Positions 46,118 to 59,957 of a stretch of 64,000 nt of DNA are shown in pieces (position 1 is the stretch's first letter; each line of letters starts with the position of its first letter). Made by a program: the position numbers and the translations under genes. The notes under the pieces were generated by a model. The model had not been told where the DNA came from. It saw nothing but the letters and a program-made list of their open reading frames with translations, and did not search any database. The stretch comes from Atrina japonica. Taxonomy: Eukaryota > Mollusca > Bivalvia > Pterioida > Pinnidae. The stretch spans positions 248,001-312,000 of the forward strand of contig BROG01000342.1 in assembly GCA_030159075.1 (NCBI GenBank), in the 5' to 3' direction.

Positions 46118-46297
46118 TAACTATTTTTCCAATTGGGTTTTTGGGATATTTTTGTTGCCGTCAGAATCGGACACAATCCTGTACAATTTCAAAACCTATA
46201 TTAAATGTAACATAGCACGTATTAAATCGGAGGTCCCGGGGCCTGCTCAAGATATGAAAACTTGTTGTATATACAGGAATGGGGGGGGGGGGGGCGG

Positions 46298-46545
46298 ATC
46301 CGGTCGAGTGGTTTGAGCATCACGATTTAAAACATGAAGTTTCTCACTTCCTGTCAGCACATGTTCGAGTCCCACTGGAAACTAAGCTGATTTTTGTCAG
46401 ACAGTTTGCCATTTTACTTGCAGAAGGCCGATGGTCTTTTCCCGGGTATATTCTAGCCGAGTTCTCTCCTCCACCATTAAAAACTGGCCGCCAGCATATT
46501 CATGAAATATTATTGAGTGTGGCATAAAACACCATTAAAAATTCA
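46298..46545 (+). mobile_element. SINE family B, full length
   Basis: tRNA-like head 'ggatccggtcgagtggtttg' to B-box 'catgttcgagtcccact', class II spacing. Then 'aagctgatttttgtcagaca', 'ggccgatggtcttttcccgg', 'tctcctccaccattaaaaac' and 'tggccgccagcat'. It ends 'attgagtgtggcataaaaca'. The best-preserved copy and the reference for the interrupted one at 39697/42549. Confidence 0.8.
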
Positions 46546-48730
46546 AATTGAAATATAGAAGCGGACAATACTGTGATAACACATTTCAAAACCTATGCTT
46601 AATGTAACATAGTACCGGTCGTATTACATCCGAGTGACTGCTCAATATATGAACATTTCATATCCTGAGGCAAACTGCTTACTGGATAAAACCGACCAGA
46701 GATATTATGGCTTGCTCGGTAGGTACTTTTTATTTGAAAAATCTTTTTAATTTTGATATGTAATCCCGGTTGAATAAAATTTAAGATTTTTGACCAAAAA
46801 TGTGGGGAAACTTGCCGTAAACAAATTTGGTTGGGGTCTTTTTTTAGATATGTGGGTCAGACTTCAACAAACAAATCTTGTTATTGTTTTGGAGAATTGA
46901 TTCGAAAATAGAATTTTAACATTACGGTAATCAGCGAAATATCAACATCAAAACAAAGGGATGAAAGACGGGCATATTATTTGGTACAAATATTGTTTTT
47001 TATTTTGTTAATGATGTTGTTTTACAAATTTCTATGCAATTATGTTGTCTAAATCTTTAAATTTTGTGGGGTCAAGTAATGGTTTTGATGGTTTCTGTAT
47101 TTGTAATAAGAATAAAACTATAGATCTATTGAGATAAATTGAATCAAGCTTATAAAAGACGACGAGTCTAAATTATGATAAGAGAAGGGGTGACAGGTTA
47201 CTTGTCACTAAAATATTACAGCTTCATAAATGCGTGGAATTGAAGTTATGCATAATATTTTACCTGTACACCCCGTTTTTGGAAAATAGAGAGCGAGCAT
47301 GTTTTGGTGATTTACCAGGGGTTTTACCCAAAGGTTGAACCATGATAATCGGGAACATATTGGAAGTAGTGAGTAGTCCGTGATCATATAGCAGACTTCT
47401 ACTATATCGTTCGAAATGAACTTTTCTGTACGGAGGCGCATTGTTGTCAAGATAATGTTTTTATCTCGGAAATGTCAAAATCTTAACATACTGCAATATT
47501 AACATTTCAAAATGTTGATTACATATTTTTTTCAATGTTTTTCGGGTTATATCTAGACATTTTGAGTTAATTTCTCGAGTTAATATCTCTGAATTGGGTT
47601 AACATATCGAAATTCCGATATAAATATTATAATAATGATAGCTATGCGCGTCCGTGTCTGTGGTATCTCCTGTTCATATTTAGTACGGCTTTTTACGGTG
47701 TTTTTATAATATATACCTATACTCCATTATACTTTGGTGCTCAAGAGAGTGTCAGTGATAATTATGGGTTATCACTAATTTTTCTGATGTTAGAATAAAT
47801 ATTTTTGTTATTCACAGATAATCTGTTTCCTTATTATTTCGGATTTTCTCGTACAGAGTTGTCAGTCCTTGCAACCTTTCTCCATCTCTGTCCACATCTC
47901 GATTTTTCAAGAGTTTTGTAAAATATACAGATACAGAGATTTTGCTCTTAATAAAGCTATTTGCTTTATTACTTATATATCTGGTTTTGACACAAATTTG
48001 ATATTATTTCAGGCGCTAATACTTTTTAAGAATGGCTGTAGATATAGAGACTATAATTTTGTGAAATGTATTTCTATTTTGAATAATTTGGTTTATCTAT
48101 TCATCTTGCCAATTGCATGATTACGTGTTTTGAGACGTCGACAGAAACCGAGAAAGAGAGGGAGAGTGCAAGAACAGACAACTCTGTTTGAGGGATATAT
48201 TATTTCCCACCAGATTTTACCAGTTTTAATATTGGAAGGGTGTGTTTCAATTATTGAAGTCAGAAATGAACTGTATTGTTCTGTATAAATGTTGTTTAGG
48301 TAGTTTTGCCTAAAATTGTTGTCAAAATTATCAACAATTATAAAAATCCCGAACGTGTATTTATTAAATTCGCTGACTGTACGTTGTATTACCGAATGAC
48401 CCTTGATATTTAATACAACCAGTATCAAAGGTCAATCTTAACCAATCAAAATTGGTATACATAATTTTAATGTTTACAAGCTACATATCAAACAAAGGGA
48501 TCAATCATATTAGAGAGTGTTTCATAACATTTTACAGGTATATAACTTCTAAAGCATACACATTGAATATTATTCAAGTCAACCTCATTCTTATACTATC
48601 AATAATTTGGAAATTTACCCGTTAAACATCATTTTTCATTACATATTCCAAATGTCCACTGTTTTCTCTAATACTATCTGTAACCTGTCCAGAGAGTTTC
48701 GGGTCACATTTTTACGTGTACCCAACGGAG
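46546..48730. other. Non-coding stretch
   Basis: No domain-bearing frame on either strand. Two small frames (47869-48120 plus, 48093-48428 minus) have no recognisable motif and no start or splice context that I can defend. Confidence 0.45.
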
Positions 48731-48766
48731 TCGGCCTGGCTCAGTTGGTAACGCGCTCGACTCTTT
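48731..48766 (+). mobile_element. SINE family A head only
   Basis: 'ggagtcggcctggctcagtt' + 'ggtaacgcgctcgactctt' matches the first 36 bp of SINE A, including the A-box, and then stops. No body or B-box follows. Confidence 0.7.
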
Positions 48767-50924
48767 AATTTATTATTTTATATAATTCTAAAGTATATCT
48801 CATCTGTAAAGAACCTCAAACATTTCCATATCTCCCTCCATTTCATCTTCATGAATTTGATTTGTAATTATTAGTAAGTTTGGCTCAATATCCAATAAAT
48901 CCCATTTTCTCCTCAACCACACACAGAACTTCCACAAACAACAATATGTCATATATTGATAATACAACTAGAGCTGAGCCTTGAGTGTCTTATTAAATAG
49001 GATGCATACCCCAAAATTTTTTCCAATGTTTGTCGGAACGAGTTATCGCGCCTGAAAGTTGCCCGATTTACCTTACCCCTATCATCATGCCGAGACGGCG
49101 TACTAAATCGTTTCAAACCCGAGTCGAGAATCTTGTTATCAGTATGTGACCATCAAAATGTATGATAATGTAAATAAGTAGACAATATGGACACGAGAGA
49201 CAAGTGTCTTGAATCAGCGATCTTTATATATCGCTGCTTGAATGAATCAAGTTTTAATTTGAACAAGGAGGAGGGAGGGGGAGAGAGATTATCCGGAACA
49301 TTTCTTTTGAGTTGATGTAATCAGAGACATATGTCTCTGAAGTAATAGTTGAAAAAGTATTAATGATTATGAACACAACTTCAAGGTACTTTGGGGTTTA
49401 GATAAAATTTATGTACAAGATACATGTCCTGGTGTAGAACAATTCTTTTTTGTTGTATGCCCCTCTATACATACATATACTATATGGACAGGAAGATGGC
49501 TATGTATCGATAAAGAACAAGTCCAGATATTCACGTGTAACAGAGACAAGTGCTAGTTCTACCTTTTTATGACCCTACATCCGGACGTAAATAAAAGGGA
49601 TTAGCCGAGTACCTATGGCCATTGTGTCAGAACTGATGAAAAACAACAGAGAAGTGATTTTGATTGATATATTGATCTATTTGACCAAGGATAAATTTAT
49701 ATTTTGGTAATGATAGGTAAATCCAAACTATTAAGAAAACAAAATCTTATACAGGAATCTGGAAGTCAAAAGACCACGTTAATTACTTAGTCTAATGACA
49801 TGATTTTATTCTCGACAGTCTCACTGTATAGTAGTATTCTATGCGTATTCAATACAAGTGATCATGACGTCATGATAATATATATTTTTTCGTATACCTA
49901 TTTTTATGAATAAATTTAAATAATATTTATTTTCGTCATGCATTTTTGTACCTAAGTATTAAGATATATATTTTTTTTGAATTGTATGAATTTTAAGTTT
50001 TCGTCAGCAAGTCGCTATCAGTGGTGTCTGCTCCTTTTCGGGGAAGCGATGTTTTGTCTCAAAGGTGAAAGCGGTTGGTGTTTAAGAAACTTTGAAAATA
50101 AATAAATGAATGAATAATAAATAAATAATAAATATATCTAATTAAAAATAGAAAACAAATTTAAAATGTTTGTTTTATCAGCGATATCGCTGCCTATACC
50201 AGCGATATATGAAGCCTAACATTTTTCTAATGAAATTAAAATTAATTTCGATATTAAATTTGTAAATTGATAGATAGTTTTGTGTGATTTATGACAGTTA
50301 TATAAAACAAAACTGAAATCATCTTAAAGCTCAAACAGAAATATTCAACCGAAAGAGATTCCTGTCTACCCATAAATTTACCGGAGTAATCACTTTATAT
50401 AACTGTCATAAATCATATACGATCCACACTCTGTTAACAGACAGAATGATCACTGTCTAATTGGTGAAATTACGATTTTTAAACAAAAATGGAAGCAATT
50501 GTTTGATATAGCACTAATATGAAAATCATATCAATAGAAAGTATGCAAAATATACTATCTCCCTATAACTAGACAAATGTTGGCAATTAATGATACTATA
50601 TACGTATTTTACATCAAAATCTAAGAAAACGGTAATCTCGCAAAATTTAACATTGCGTCTATGGAGAAATTGTCATTTGTAAAAAATGAAAATGGAAGCA
50701 ACTCAACAAAACGTTTCAACAATACAATTTATACCACTGACAAGTAAATAAAAATAGCTATTTATCTATAACTAGACAAATTTAATCAAATAATTAATGA
50801 TGAATTTATTAGCAATTTTGTTCACCAGACCCTATCTAAGCTATATTAAAATTTCTCAGGTAATATCGATAAAATCGCGCATGCGCACTACGATTTGTCC
50901 ACAATTGTTGTACATGGACCTGCA
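48767..50924. other. Non-coding stretch
   Basis: A weak purine-rich patch at 49270. 'tatataactgtcataaatcata' (50397) mirrors 'tgatttatgacagttatata' (50286) as inverted words about 110 bp apart, a possible small MITE. No gene. Confidence 0.4.
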
Positions 50925-50929
50925 GTGGT

Positions 50930-51030
50930 CTCTACCTCGTCACACTGTGTCCGGGTTCTCTCCTCCACCATTAAAAACTTCCCACCACATAACTGAAAAA
51001 TTGTTGAGTGTATGGCGTAAAACAACGAAA
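50930..51030 (+). mobile_element. SINE family B, 3' fragment
   Basis: 'gtggtctctacctcgtcaca', 'gttctctcctccaccattaa', 'aaacttcccaccacataact' and 'attgttgagtgtatggcgta'. Confidence 0.6.
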
Positions 51031-51139
51031 CAAAAAAGAAAACTGAATGTGGTGGTGCCAGGCCCACTGTTATGTCGAATGTAGTGGTACCGACGTACTC
51101 AGAATTATGTTAAATGTGGCACCGATATATAATCTACTT

Positions 51140-51177
51140 TTACAACTTGTACCTGATGTAAAATTACAAATAAGATC

Positions 51178-51258
<81 letters not shown>

Positions 51259-51445
51259 TATATTCCTATATATTTTGTGAAAATAAGTTCAGATCACACG
51301 TGCTATTCATATACAAAGAGTAAGATTGCGTTAATCAGTTGTAATTGAAAAAGTGCGAAACCAGGGTTTCTCAAGCAATTTTCATAATTTATATAATTTT
51401 ATGCCCGTGTATATATCTTTTTTTCAGATTGTATATCAAAGGGAA
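51140..51445 (+). repeat. Dispersed repeat shared with 26855, with (AT)n inside
   Basis: See the copy at 26855. An AT run of about 70 nt (51184-51256) has grown between 'aaataagatcta' and 'cttatattcctata'. Confidence 0.6.
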
Positions 51446-52220
51446 AACAAAATGTTGGAAGAAAATACGGCATGTTTAAACGTTTAATATAACAGAGATA
51501 AGTTCATCAAATTCAGATATGATATAATAATACGGAACATAACATCTCTACTCAGATGGCGAATCGATTGACAACGACACTAGGCTTACATTACAATAGA
51601 AGGCGATCACATTGCAGTTTATAATTGAATTTCTGCTTGATAGTTAATGTGACTTTTGTCTCGCTTTCCGGTTGACGCATTAGCTATTTCGATTGATTCT
51701 CGGTGTAGCTGCATCGAACTACAAATCATTTGCGAACTATTTCTAGTGTCGGATGTGTTATTTTTACTTTAATTATAGTACATTGATCACAAATTTCATA
51801 AGAACAATTAGTATAGTAATGTCAGGTATGTATACTTGTGATTACAAAATATGTATTTATTGAAAGTACAGAGAGTATTCGAATCGTTTGTTGTTGAAAC
51901 ATTTTCCCAACTTCGAAGACTGTCGCGAGTTTCTCACGTGAATGGGAAATGACGCAACTTCTATGTCCAACTTCACAGACAGATTTTGCCAATACACAGT
52001 AAGGGAAACGTGATCAAAACTAATTTGCATATTAATCGAGAAACGCTAGTGGATAGGGGGCGCTGCATTATTCGAGTTAGGGATATAGAGAAAACATTGC
52101 ATTTCCATTTTCTGAAACCGCAATATATAATTCGGGCAATATATAATTCGGAAGTTTAACATGATTAATCCAGAGATGAAACCAATGGGCGGTATTTCAT
52201 GTTGATTCATTCCACAATCA
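51446..52220. other. Non-coding stretch
   Basis: No gene. Includes 'gggggcgctgcattattcga' near 52057, similar in wording to 'gagggcgctgtaattattgg' at 61794, which may be a shared small repeat. Confidence 0.4.
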
Positions 52221-52234
52221 TTTTATACAGCGAT

Positions 52235-52495
52235 TTGTTTGTTTATTGTTGTTTAACGTCCCACTCAAGAATCTTTCACTCATATGGGGACGTCACCAAA
52301 TGCCGGTGAAGGGCTTCAAATTTTGGCGATTGAGCAGTGAGGGTTCTTTAACATGTCAACACCTAATGTGACACGGGTCTTCGATTTTTACCGTTTCATC
52401 CGAAGGACAGGAAACCAACCTGCCGCCGACTGGACTCGAACTCACGACCTCACGATCAAGAGTCGAGCGTGCTACCGACCTAGCCAGGCCGGCAC
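52235..52495 (-). mobile_element. SINE family A with 14-bp TSD
   Basis: Full head ('gccggcctggctaggtcggt' on the minus strand, one change in the A-box) and 3' end. About 25 bp of the body is missing after 'caaattttggc'. Flanks 'ttttatacagcgat' (52221-52234) and 'ttttatacagtgat' (52496-52509) differ at one base. Confidence 0.93.
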
Positions 52496-52641
52496 TTTTA
52501 TACAGTGATATTACAGCGGTCATCATTTTAATGATTGGTTTTCTCGGTTATAAAATCACTCTCGGTAACTTTCCGAACTCAAACTGGCTCGGACCTTGTT
52601 GATGTGAGGTGATAGTCGTCTTGTTCTAAAGAGCGATGCTC

Positions 52642-52646
<5 letters not shown>

Positions 52647-52706
<60 letters not shown>

Positions 52707-52720
52707 GTATGTGTGTGTGT
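52647..52720. repeat. (GA)n(GT)n microsatellite
   Basis: About 57 nt of GA repeat followed by a short GT run. Confidence 0.95.
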
Positions 52721-53469
52721 ACTTTACTCCGCGCGCCACTTTATGTGAATTAGACAATTCTTATTTCAAAATTTCAACATCATATTATTACTATTTGTCC
52801 AATTTGAAGTAAGATGGCGGGGCGGAGTAATCTTTGATTACCATACGGGTGATTCTACTCACTTTTCAGTTACGACAAGCTGCACGGGAAGCGCGTTTTA
52901 TTATTCACTGGATACTCTCTTATATATGGTGGCAAGTAGAAACGATTACTCTAGTCAATGTAATTTTAATGTTATGCTTTATTACCTAGGTCACGAAATG
53001 GTTCGCGAGACTCCACCCCGCCAGGTGATATGGATTTTACTCTAGCCATTTTGGCATGGACTGTCGCTATCATTGAGGTTTTGTATGATTTCACAGTGCG
53101 CAAACTTGTAGTTTCTATGCCGAGCTTTCGGAGGGTCGATGATTGATTTCTAGTTATCAAATTCTCGATAAGATACTGCACTTAAAAATTGATTTATCTG
53201 ACCGAACGTTTTGTAGTTGACATTTAACTGTGTTTGCTTTGATACGACAAAAAGCAAGGGAACGTTTCAAAAGTGTCAACTTTATTGATTAATGTTTTAT
53301 ACCAGCGATGTATAAAGCCTAGGCTTTCGCTGATTATACTTAAGGTAAATAATCTTTATTTTAGCGAAGTAAAATAATGAATATATTTTTGTTTACATGA
53401 CGTTTATCTTTCATCTCGCCAAAATAAAGGACTTTCGCTATTCTGTTTTCTATGGTGGCTGATTTGTGT
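52721..53469. other. Non-coding stretch
   Basis: No gene or named repeat supported. Confidence 0.4.
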
Positions 53470-53690
53470 CATTTCGTTTTTTTCGCCCCGAAAACTCGCT
53501 TATTAGCCACTCTTCGCTTGGCGAGACGAAAAGTCGAAAACCCGTTATTAGCGACTGTTCACCCCGAAAACCCGCTAATTAGCGACTTCTCGCCTCGAAA
53601 ACTCGCTAATTAGTCATTATCGCATGGCGAGGCAAAAAGTAAAAAAACTCGCTAATAAGCGAGATTTCGAGGCGTAAAGTAGCAACGCAT
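53470..53690. repeat. Tandem-like 'cgctaattagcgac' repeat
   Basis: Five spaced copies of 'aaaac(t/c)cgct.attagc' alternating with 'gcgag(a/g)c.aaaagt' words, including locally palindromic 'cgctaattagcg'. Decayed tandem or foldback repeat. Confidence 0.6.
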
Positions 53691-53996
53691 GCTCAGAATT
53701 ATATAGTAAAAATAATACTAGTGTCAAAATCTCTTATATAGTACTCTAACGTAGCTCTCCAGTAAAGGAGATAGTAAACTTAAATAAGTTACCGCCGGGA
53801 TTTCTTTGGCTGCACAGCATGGCGTCTTTAGATGAACAGGGTAACCGAAAAATTTACTTTCACTCATTTTGCTTATTTTTATGGTTTGTTATGTAATAAG
53901 AACGTATTATGGGTTTACTTCGACTTTTCATCGAGGGCTATCCTGTTAGCAGTGAAGAGGTCATGGAGGTTGCATTTGCACTTCGTGTAAAATATA

Positions 53997-56483
53997 AGGC
54001 AATGTGAACCACAAAAACGTAATAGCCCCATACCAAACATAAATGTCAATAGGTGTCCACTGTATTAACTACAACAATTTTACCACCGATCCTTGTAAAA
54101 AATTAAATGCTTTTCTTCAGTTTCACTATTGATTAGTTCCAATAAGCGCCCGCATTTTTTTCCGTAGGCGCTTATTGGGTAGAATACGGTATTGGCAATA
54201 AGAGACATATATTTAATGAGTGGCATTGTACTACAGATCCCGCATTTTCCGGTTTATCTTGACGCTTTGTCAAACTTTTATAAAGTTTCTATGTTGCCTG
54301 TGATAGAGAAATAAATGTTCACAGATAAACCAAAAGTCTACACCTTATTTGACACTTCTTTCTTCGTGATTATTGCATTAAGACAATGAGACAACAGGCT
54401 GATAGCAAGTGCAAATTACTGATTTATATATACATTTTGCGAATTTTTGTCAAATTCTGGTGGTTAATTTGATTGGCCAATGGGATAACTTTCAAGAAAT
54501 CCTGCTAGCGCTGGTACAGTGAAAACTGTCCCAAGTCTTACTTATGCTTTCAAACCAGCAATATAGAGAGCCTAGGCTTTATTTATCAGTGGTCAAACCT
54601 ATTTGTCTGTGATCGCTCAAAATATGCAACAAACAGGAACCAAAATTAGGCAGAAAATTAGCCAATTTCATGTCAAACCAATCATGAGAAAAATGAATCC
54701 ATGGCTTAATGAATTATTGAATAATGGCAGGGTGAGCCTGTATACTAAAAAAAAAAGCATCAAAATGCGAACATTCAACAAGACTCTCAAATGTATCACA
54801 ATTATGAATGACCATTAAAGTGCATATGTTAAATTAAAACAATTTTTTTATCGGTTCATGGTGAAGAAATGATCAATCTGTAATTGACAATCTGATGACA
54901 AGTGTAGTGTCAATTTAAAAAGTCATTCGAGAAAATAAACAACTCAAGCAAGGACACACACACTAAACATCTCTCTCCGTGCCTCTCACGGACGAGTGGC
55001 AATTAATTATTCATCAAGCTAAAGCAAGCAAGGAAGGTTTATCAGACTTATATGTTCTTGTTCTTTTGTTTGTTTGTGTTGTTTTTTTTTCAACCAATAA
55101 CATGTTTAAACCTAAAATTTCATTGTTCTCTAAATTTGTTATTATAAGGTTGGGTGTTCTAAAGTCAACTAAAATATTCATCAGTTCCTCTTCAGATGTA
55201 ATTATTATTTTTTCTTTAAATATGTATCATTTGAAATCAAAATATAACAATGTAGATCTACAGTTAAATTGGGCACATAGAAATTCAATATAGAGAAGTA
55301 AGTAAGTTGTGTACCGGCATAAGATTAGTAGTCAAATATTATGATACGTGAAAGAAGTCAAAAGGCTTAGTTCGATGTTTAACCAGTGATTCCAGTGAAT
55401 TCATGAAGACCAAAATATAGGCTACTGGAAGTAAAATAATATGTATGTAGAGTAGCTATATTTTATTATAAAGTAAACAAAGTGCATTTTCTTTTTTCCT
55501 TTTTTTTTTTGAGGGGAGAAGGGAGCTTTAAATTAAATTTTAATTTCAGATAATTATTCACTTGTTCTTTTATCTTCGTGTAATAATTTCTGTATGGCTA
55601 TGGAAGTGTTAAAAACCTATATAGGAAGTTTGTATCGGCTAATTTATTTTCTACTGTAAATTTGTACACAATTTTCAAAAATGTTCCTGCAGGATGACCG
55701 AGTTTCTTCCCCTTAGAAAGCAGCTAATCTGTCATATTTGTCGAAATTGACTGTTAACTTTTACGTCAGTAAATTGATACAGTCTTTCATTTGAAGCGTT
55801 CATAGTTACTATGTTACTGTTAATTCCATCATATTTTTATTAGTGAAATTTATTCCAAATTAATTCTACGTGAATAACCGATGGTAAAATTTAAAATCAT
55901 ACATGGTATGATACGAGAGAGTATTTCGATCTCCGTGAGAGAAACCCAGAAATTACCTCATGGGCCTTGCAATAGTAGGACTCTCGTAAACAAGATAACT
56001 GCAACATGAGTACGTCTCAGTATTCTCAAAAATAAACTGTCAGTTCATTTTTTAAAACTTATTTTGAAATTAACAAGTTAAGAAATATCCGATGTCTGGC
56101 GCGAGTCCTACCATCCAGCGTAACTGAGCGTGTCGGGTTAGGAAAGCCATTAACGCCCTTGGTCGGAACTCTTCATTTATGGTAGGTAAAAATGACGTCT
56201 GCTAGGAGACGCTGTTAACCAGTTTTTAAAAATCCTGTGTGCGATTAATAAGGAGTTATTTGCCTTCGTACTATTTTTTAAAAATTTTTCATGGTGTGAT
56301 ATATGATCACAAATTTTGTTTTTGACCTTCTCGATAAAAATGCAATATTCATCGCGAACTTGACCCGGGACTGTTAGACGAAAGTTTTTTTGCTCATAGT
56401 ATGTGTAAATTTAACCTATTTGTACTTACACATACGCATTACCATAAAAGCTCGCTTCGCGCCGCTCGAGCTGCGCTCGCTAT
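53997..56483 (+). repeat. Tandem segmental duplication, unit A (2.49 kb)
   Basis: From 'aaggcaatgtgaaccac' to 'cgagctgcgctcgctat'. It matches unit B (56545-60909) in order along its whole length with few differences. It includes a hairpin 'ccaataagcgcc..ggcgcttattgg' at 54139-54179 and the segments 'ctctccgtgcctctcacgga', 'gatgtctggcgcgagtccta' and 'aagctcgcttcgcgccgctc'. No gene. Unit A is the uninterrupted reference for the insertions in unit B. Confidence 0.93.
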
Positions 56484-56723
56484 AAGCTTATAAGTACCCC
56501 TCCCCTTTTTAAACATGATAACGTACCTTTCCTAGCCAATTGACAAGGCAATGTGGACCACAAAAACGTAAATAACAGTTATCTCTAGCCCCATACAACA
56601 CAAGAATGTCAATAGGTGTCCACTGTATTAACTACAACAATTTTACCACTGACCCTTGTAAAAATTCAGTTTGAATATTGATTAGTTCCAATAAGCGCCC
56701 ACATCTTTTTTTCTTTTTTTTTT

Positions 56724-56736
56724 TCGTAGGCGCTTA
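56724..56736. repeat. 13-bp target-site duplication, left
   Basis: 'tcgtaggcgctta'; the same 13-mer is at 58112-58124. Unit A has a single copy of the bases 'cgtaggcgcttattgggtag' at the matching place, so this is a true empty-site comparison. Confidence 0.93.
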
Positions 56737-58111
56737 GTTTAAACTCTATTTTATTGCTTCAAATCAATATAACATGTAACAGGTGAACAGTAATAATAAC
56801 AATAGGATTCGGAAACAAGTTTGGCAACTTATATAAATCCGTCTCCTTTAATTTACAATTAATAATGATAATCTTATCCCTTGATTGCCAGGAAGCAATA
56901 CTCCGTGCATTAACAATATATAAATAAGTAATACCAAATCAGATAGCACCAGATGAAAATGATATATATAAATTTATGGTATACTTGAGGTAAGAAATAA
57001 CTTAATAGGAGAGAGAGAGAGAGAGGTTAATTTTTGTTCTCTAGCTAGTAACGTAACAATTTAGATACAATGTAAGGAATTGTTGATATTCACACAAGTT
57101 GTTCATATAATTGAGGAAACACGTGTGCCTTGATATATAACAATATCAATGTTATTAATGTTATCCAGGTCAGTCGGCATTTCGAAAATCCATACATTTA
57201 CGTGTAATCAGGAATTTGGTGTCTTCTAGTGAAAAAAAAAACAAAAACAGGAACTACTAGAAACCGGTAACTTGTTGAAATATAAATCGAAATTTCGTGG
57301 GAAGAGGAGGGGGGGGTTGTGGATGTAGAAATACATGTCAACTGGATTGGTAATGTTTAATGTTACTCAAGTATCAAGCTTTCACTTAATATTGAAATAA
57401 TTACGGGTCATTCGAGTACGAGAATCTTTTACTTGCAGTTATGTATTTATGGACCGCTTTGACAATTTCAATGTTGTCTGCTACGTCCAAGGTTAGACTT
57501 CCATACAATAAGACATGTTCAGTTTTTGGAAATGGGAGTGGATCTATATAACGCGCACGGGCGGCGGTCTAGTAGAAAGTGACGGGTTGTTTCAGGGCCT
57601 TCCGCAAGTACAGTTAGGGTTATCTATGATATTACGCGCATAAAGATGATACTTGAGGGAACTACAGTTAAGTCTGAGTCGTGTGTGAAGTATTTGTTCA
57701 ATTCGGTTACCTTGAAAGTAGTGGCACGGGACTTGTGACATGTTGTGTTGAGTGAACGTTTGAGGTGAGAGAGTGATGGGTTTTCTTGTACTGTTAAAGG
57801 GAGATTGTTCCAGAGCTTTATAGTAGATGGGATGAATGAGGTATTGTATAGGTTAGTTTTTGTTTTTACTTGTGTAATGTTGTTTGTTTGTCTTGTATGG
57901 TAGTTGTGTGTTTCATGTGTCCTAGGCGGTACATTCGGGTGTTTGTTTGTGAACCATTTTATGGAAGTGAATGATTTTGTGTTTTTGGCGTCGGCTGCGT
58001 AGTGTCTCCCATCCTGTTTCTATGTATAGTTTTTGAATGTTAGTGAGTTTAGTGGCTCCTGTTACAATTCGCACGGCTTCAATGTTTATTTGTTCTACCT
58101 TATTATTTAGG
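56737..58111 (-). mobile_element. 5'-truncated non-LTR retrotransposon (LINE)
   Basis: 1375 bp bounded by the 13-bp duplication. Its 5' end on the minus strand (58111) starts inside ORF2; the 3' untranslated part (56737-57420) is AT-rich with a GA run at 57007-57026. The tail next to the duplication is 'gagtttaaac', not poly-A, so it may belong to a clade with a non-poly-A 3' end. Confidence 0.85.
57420..58111 (-). pseudogene. LINE ORF2 C-terminal region
   Basis: Readable blocks in order: NKVEQINIEAVRIVTGATKL, IQKLYIETGWETLRSRRQKH and KIIHFHKMVHKQTPE. After frame changes: IKLWNNLPLTVQ, LSHLKRSLN, RIEQILHTRLRLNCSSLKYH and LYARNIIDNPNCTCG. This is the region after the RT in many mollusc LINEs, with the Cys-rich patch of the C-terminus. 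At least two frame shifts and stops make it dead; truncation at insertion is the primary cause. Confidence 0.85.
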
Positions 58112-59092
58112 TCGTAGGCGCTTATTGGGTAGAATACGGTATTGGCAATAAGAGACATATATGTAATGAGTGTGCTACAGATCCCGCATTTTCCATTTTT
58201 TTTCTTGACGCTTTGTCAAACTTTTATAAAGGTTCTATGTTGCATGTGATAAAGAAATAAATGTTCATAGATAAACCGAAATTCTGCACCTTATTTGACA
58301 CTTCTTGCATTACGACAATGAGACAAATGGCTGATGGCAAGTGCAAACTTATTTATACATGTTGCAAATTGTTGTCAAATTCTGGTGGTTGATTTGATTG
58401 GCCAATGGGATAACTTTCAAGAAATCCTGCTAGAGCTGTTACAGTGAAAATTGTCCTTTGTCTTACTCATGCTTTCAAACCAGCAATGTAGAGAGCCTAG
58501 GCTTTATTTATCAGTGGTCAAACGTATTTGTCTGTGATCGCTCAAAATATGCACCAAACAGGAACAAAAATTAGGCAGAAAATTAGCCAATTTCATGTTT
58601 AAACAATGATGAGAAAAATGAATCCATGGCTTAATGAATTATTGACTAATGGCAGGGTGAGTCCTGGTAAAATACATCTGTATACTTAAAAAAGCATCAG
58701 AATACGAACATTCAACAAGACTCTCAAATGTACCACAATTATGAATGACCATTAAAGTGTTTTTAAAACAATGCAATTCATTTTAATAATGAAATTTTGG
58801 ATGCAGATTATGAACAATAGTAGAATTTAAACTGCAGATGTAATGTAAACAGACAGATGTTTGTTAGATGGAAAATACCATGAATTTTTCCTGTACTTGA
58901 GTCTTTTTGTTGTTGCATATTATCACATTTATGCTAGAATAAAAATGTGTCGATAATAAATATTGGTTTAAATCCAAATGATGAGTGGAAACAAGTATTC
59001 AGACACCATACGAAAACATAATTATAGTAGTTGTGAGATAGCAGTGATAGATTTTCTAAAAATGTCTATACATATTATAACAATGATGTTTA

Positions 59093-59097
<5 letters not shown>

Positions 59098-59136
<39 letters not shown>
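59098..59136. repeat. (GA)n microsatellite in unit B only
   Basis: About 19 GA dinucleotides in the ~425-bp block absent from unit A. Confidence 0.95.
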
Positions 59137-59140
<4 letters not shown>

Positions 59141-59917
59141 TTTCAGGATTTTTTTCTAGAACTTCTATTTATGCTTTTCTCCTGCATATGTTACATTAAA
59201 ACAATTTTGTTGATTGGTTCATGGTGAAGAAATGATCAATCTGTAATTGACAATCTGATGACAAGTGTAGTGTCAATTTAAAAAGCCATTGGAGAAAACA
59301 AACAACTCAAGTAAGGACATAAACACACACACACACACACCTACACACACACACACACACTAAACATCTCTCTCCGTGCCTCTCATGGACGAGTGGCAAT
59401 TATTTAGTCATCAAGCCAAAGCAAGCAAGCAAGGTTTATCAGACTCATATGTTCTTGTTCTTTTTTTGTTTTTGTTGTTTTGTTTTTTTCAACCAATAAC
59501 ATGTTTAAACCTAAAATTTCATTGTTCTGTAAATTTGCTGTTATAAGGTTGGGTGTTCTAAAGTCAACTAAAATATTTATCAGTTCCTCTTCAGATGTAA
59601 TGATTAATTTTTCTTTAAATATATATCATTTGGAATCAAAATATAACAATGTAGATCTACAGTTAAATTGATCACATAGAAATTCAATATATAGAAGTAA
59701 GTAAGTCGTGTACCGGCATAAGATTAGTAGTCAAATATGATGATACGTCAAAGAAGTCAAAAGGCTTAATTCGATGTTTAATCAGTGATTCCAGTGAATT
59801 CATGAACACCAAAATATAGGCTACTGGAAGTAAAATTAAAATATCACAGCAAAATGATATGTATGTAGAGTAGCTATATTTTATTATAAAGTGAATAAAG
59901 TGCATTTTCTTTTCCTT

Positions 59918-59957
<40 letters not shown>

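Noticed and set aside
47869..48428. Overlapping 83-aa and 111-aa frames on opposite strands
   Set aside because: No domain, no homology that I recognise, no splice or start support; expected by chance in AT-rich DNA.
57922..58158. A 78-aa 'gene' starting at 58158
   Set aside because: The first residues come from host sequence and the target duplication; the rest is the truncated LINE ORF2.
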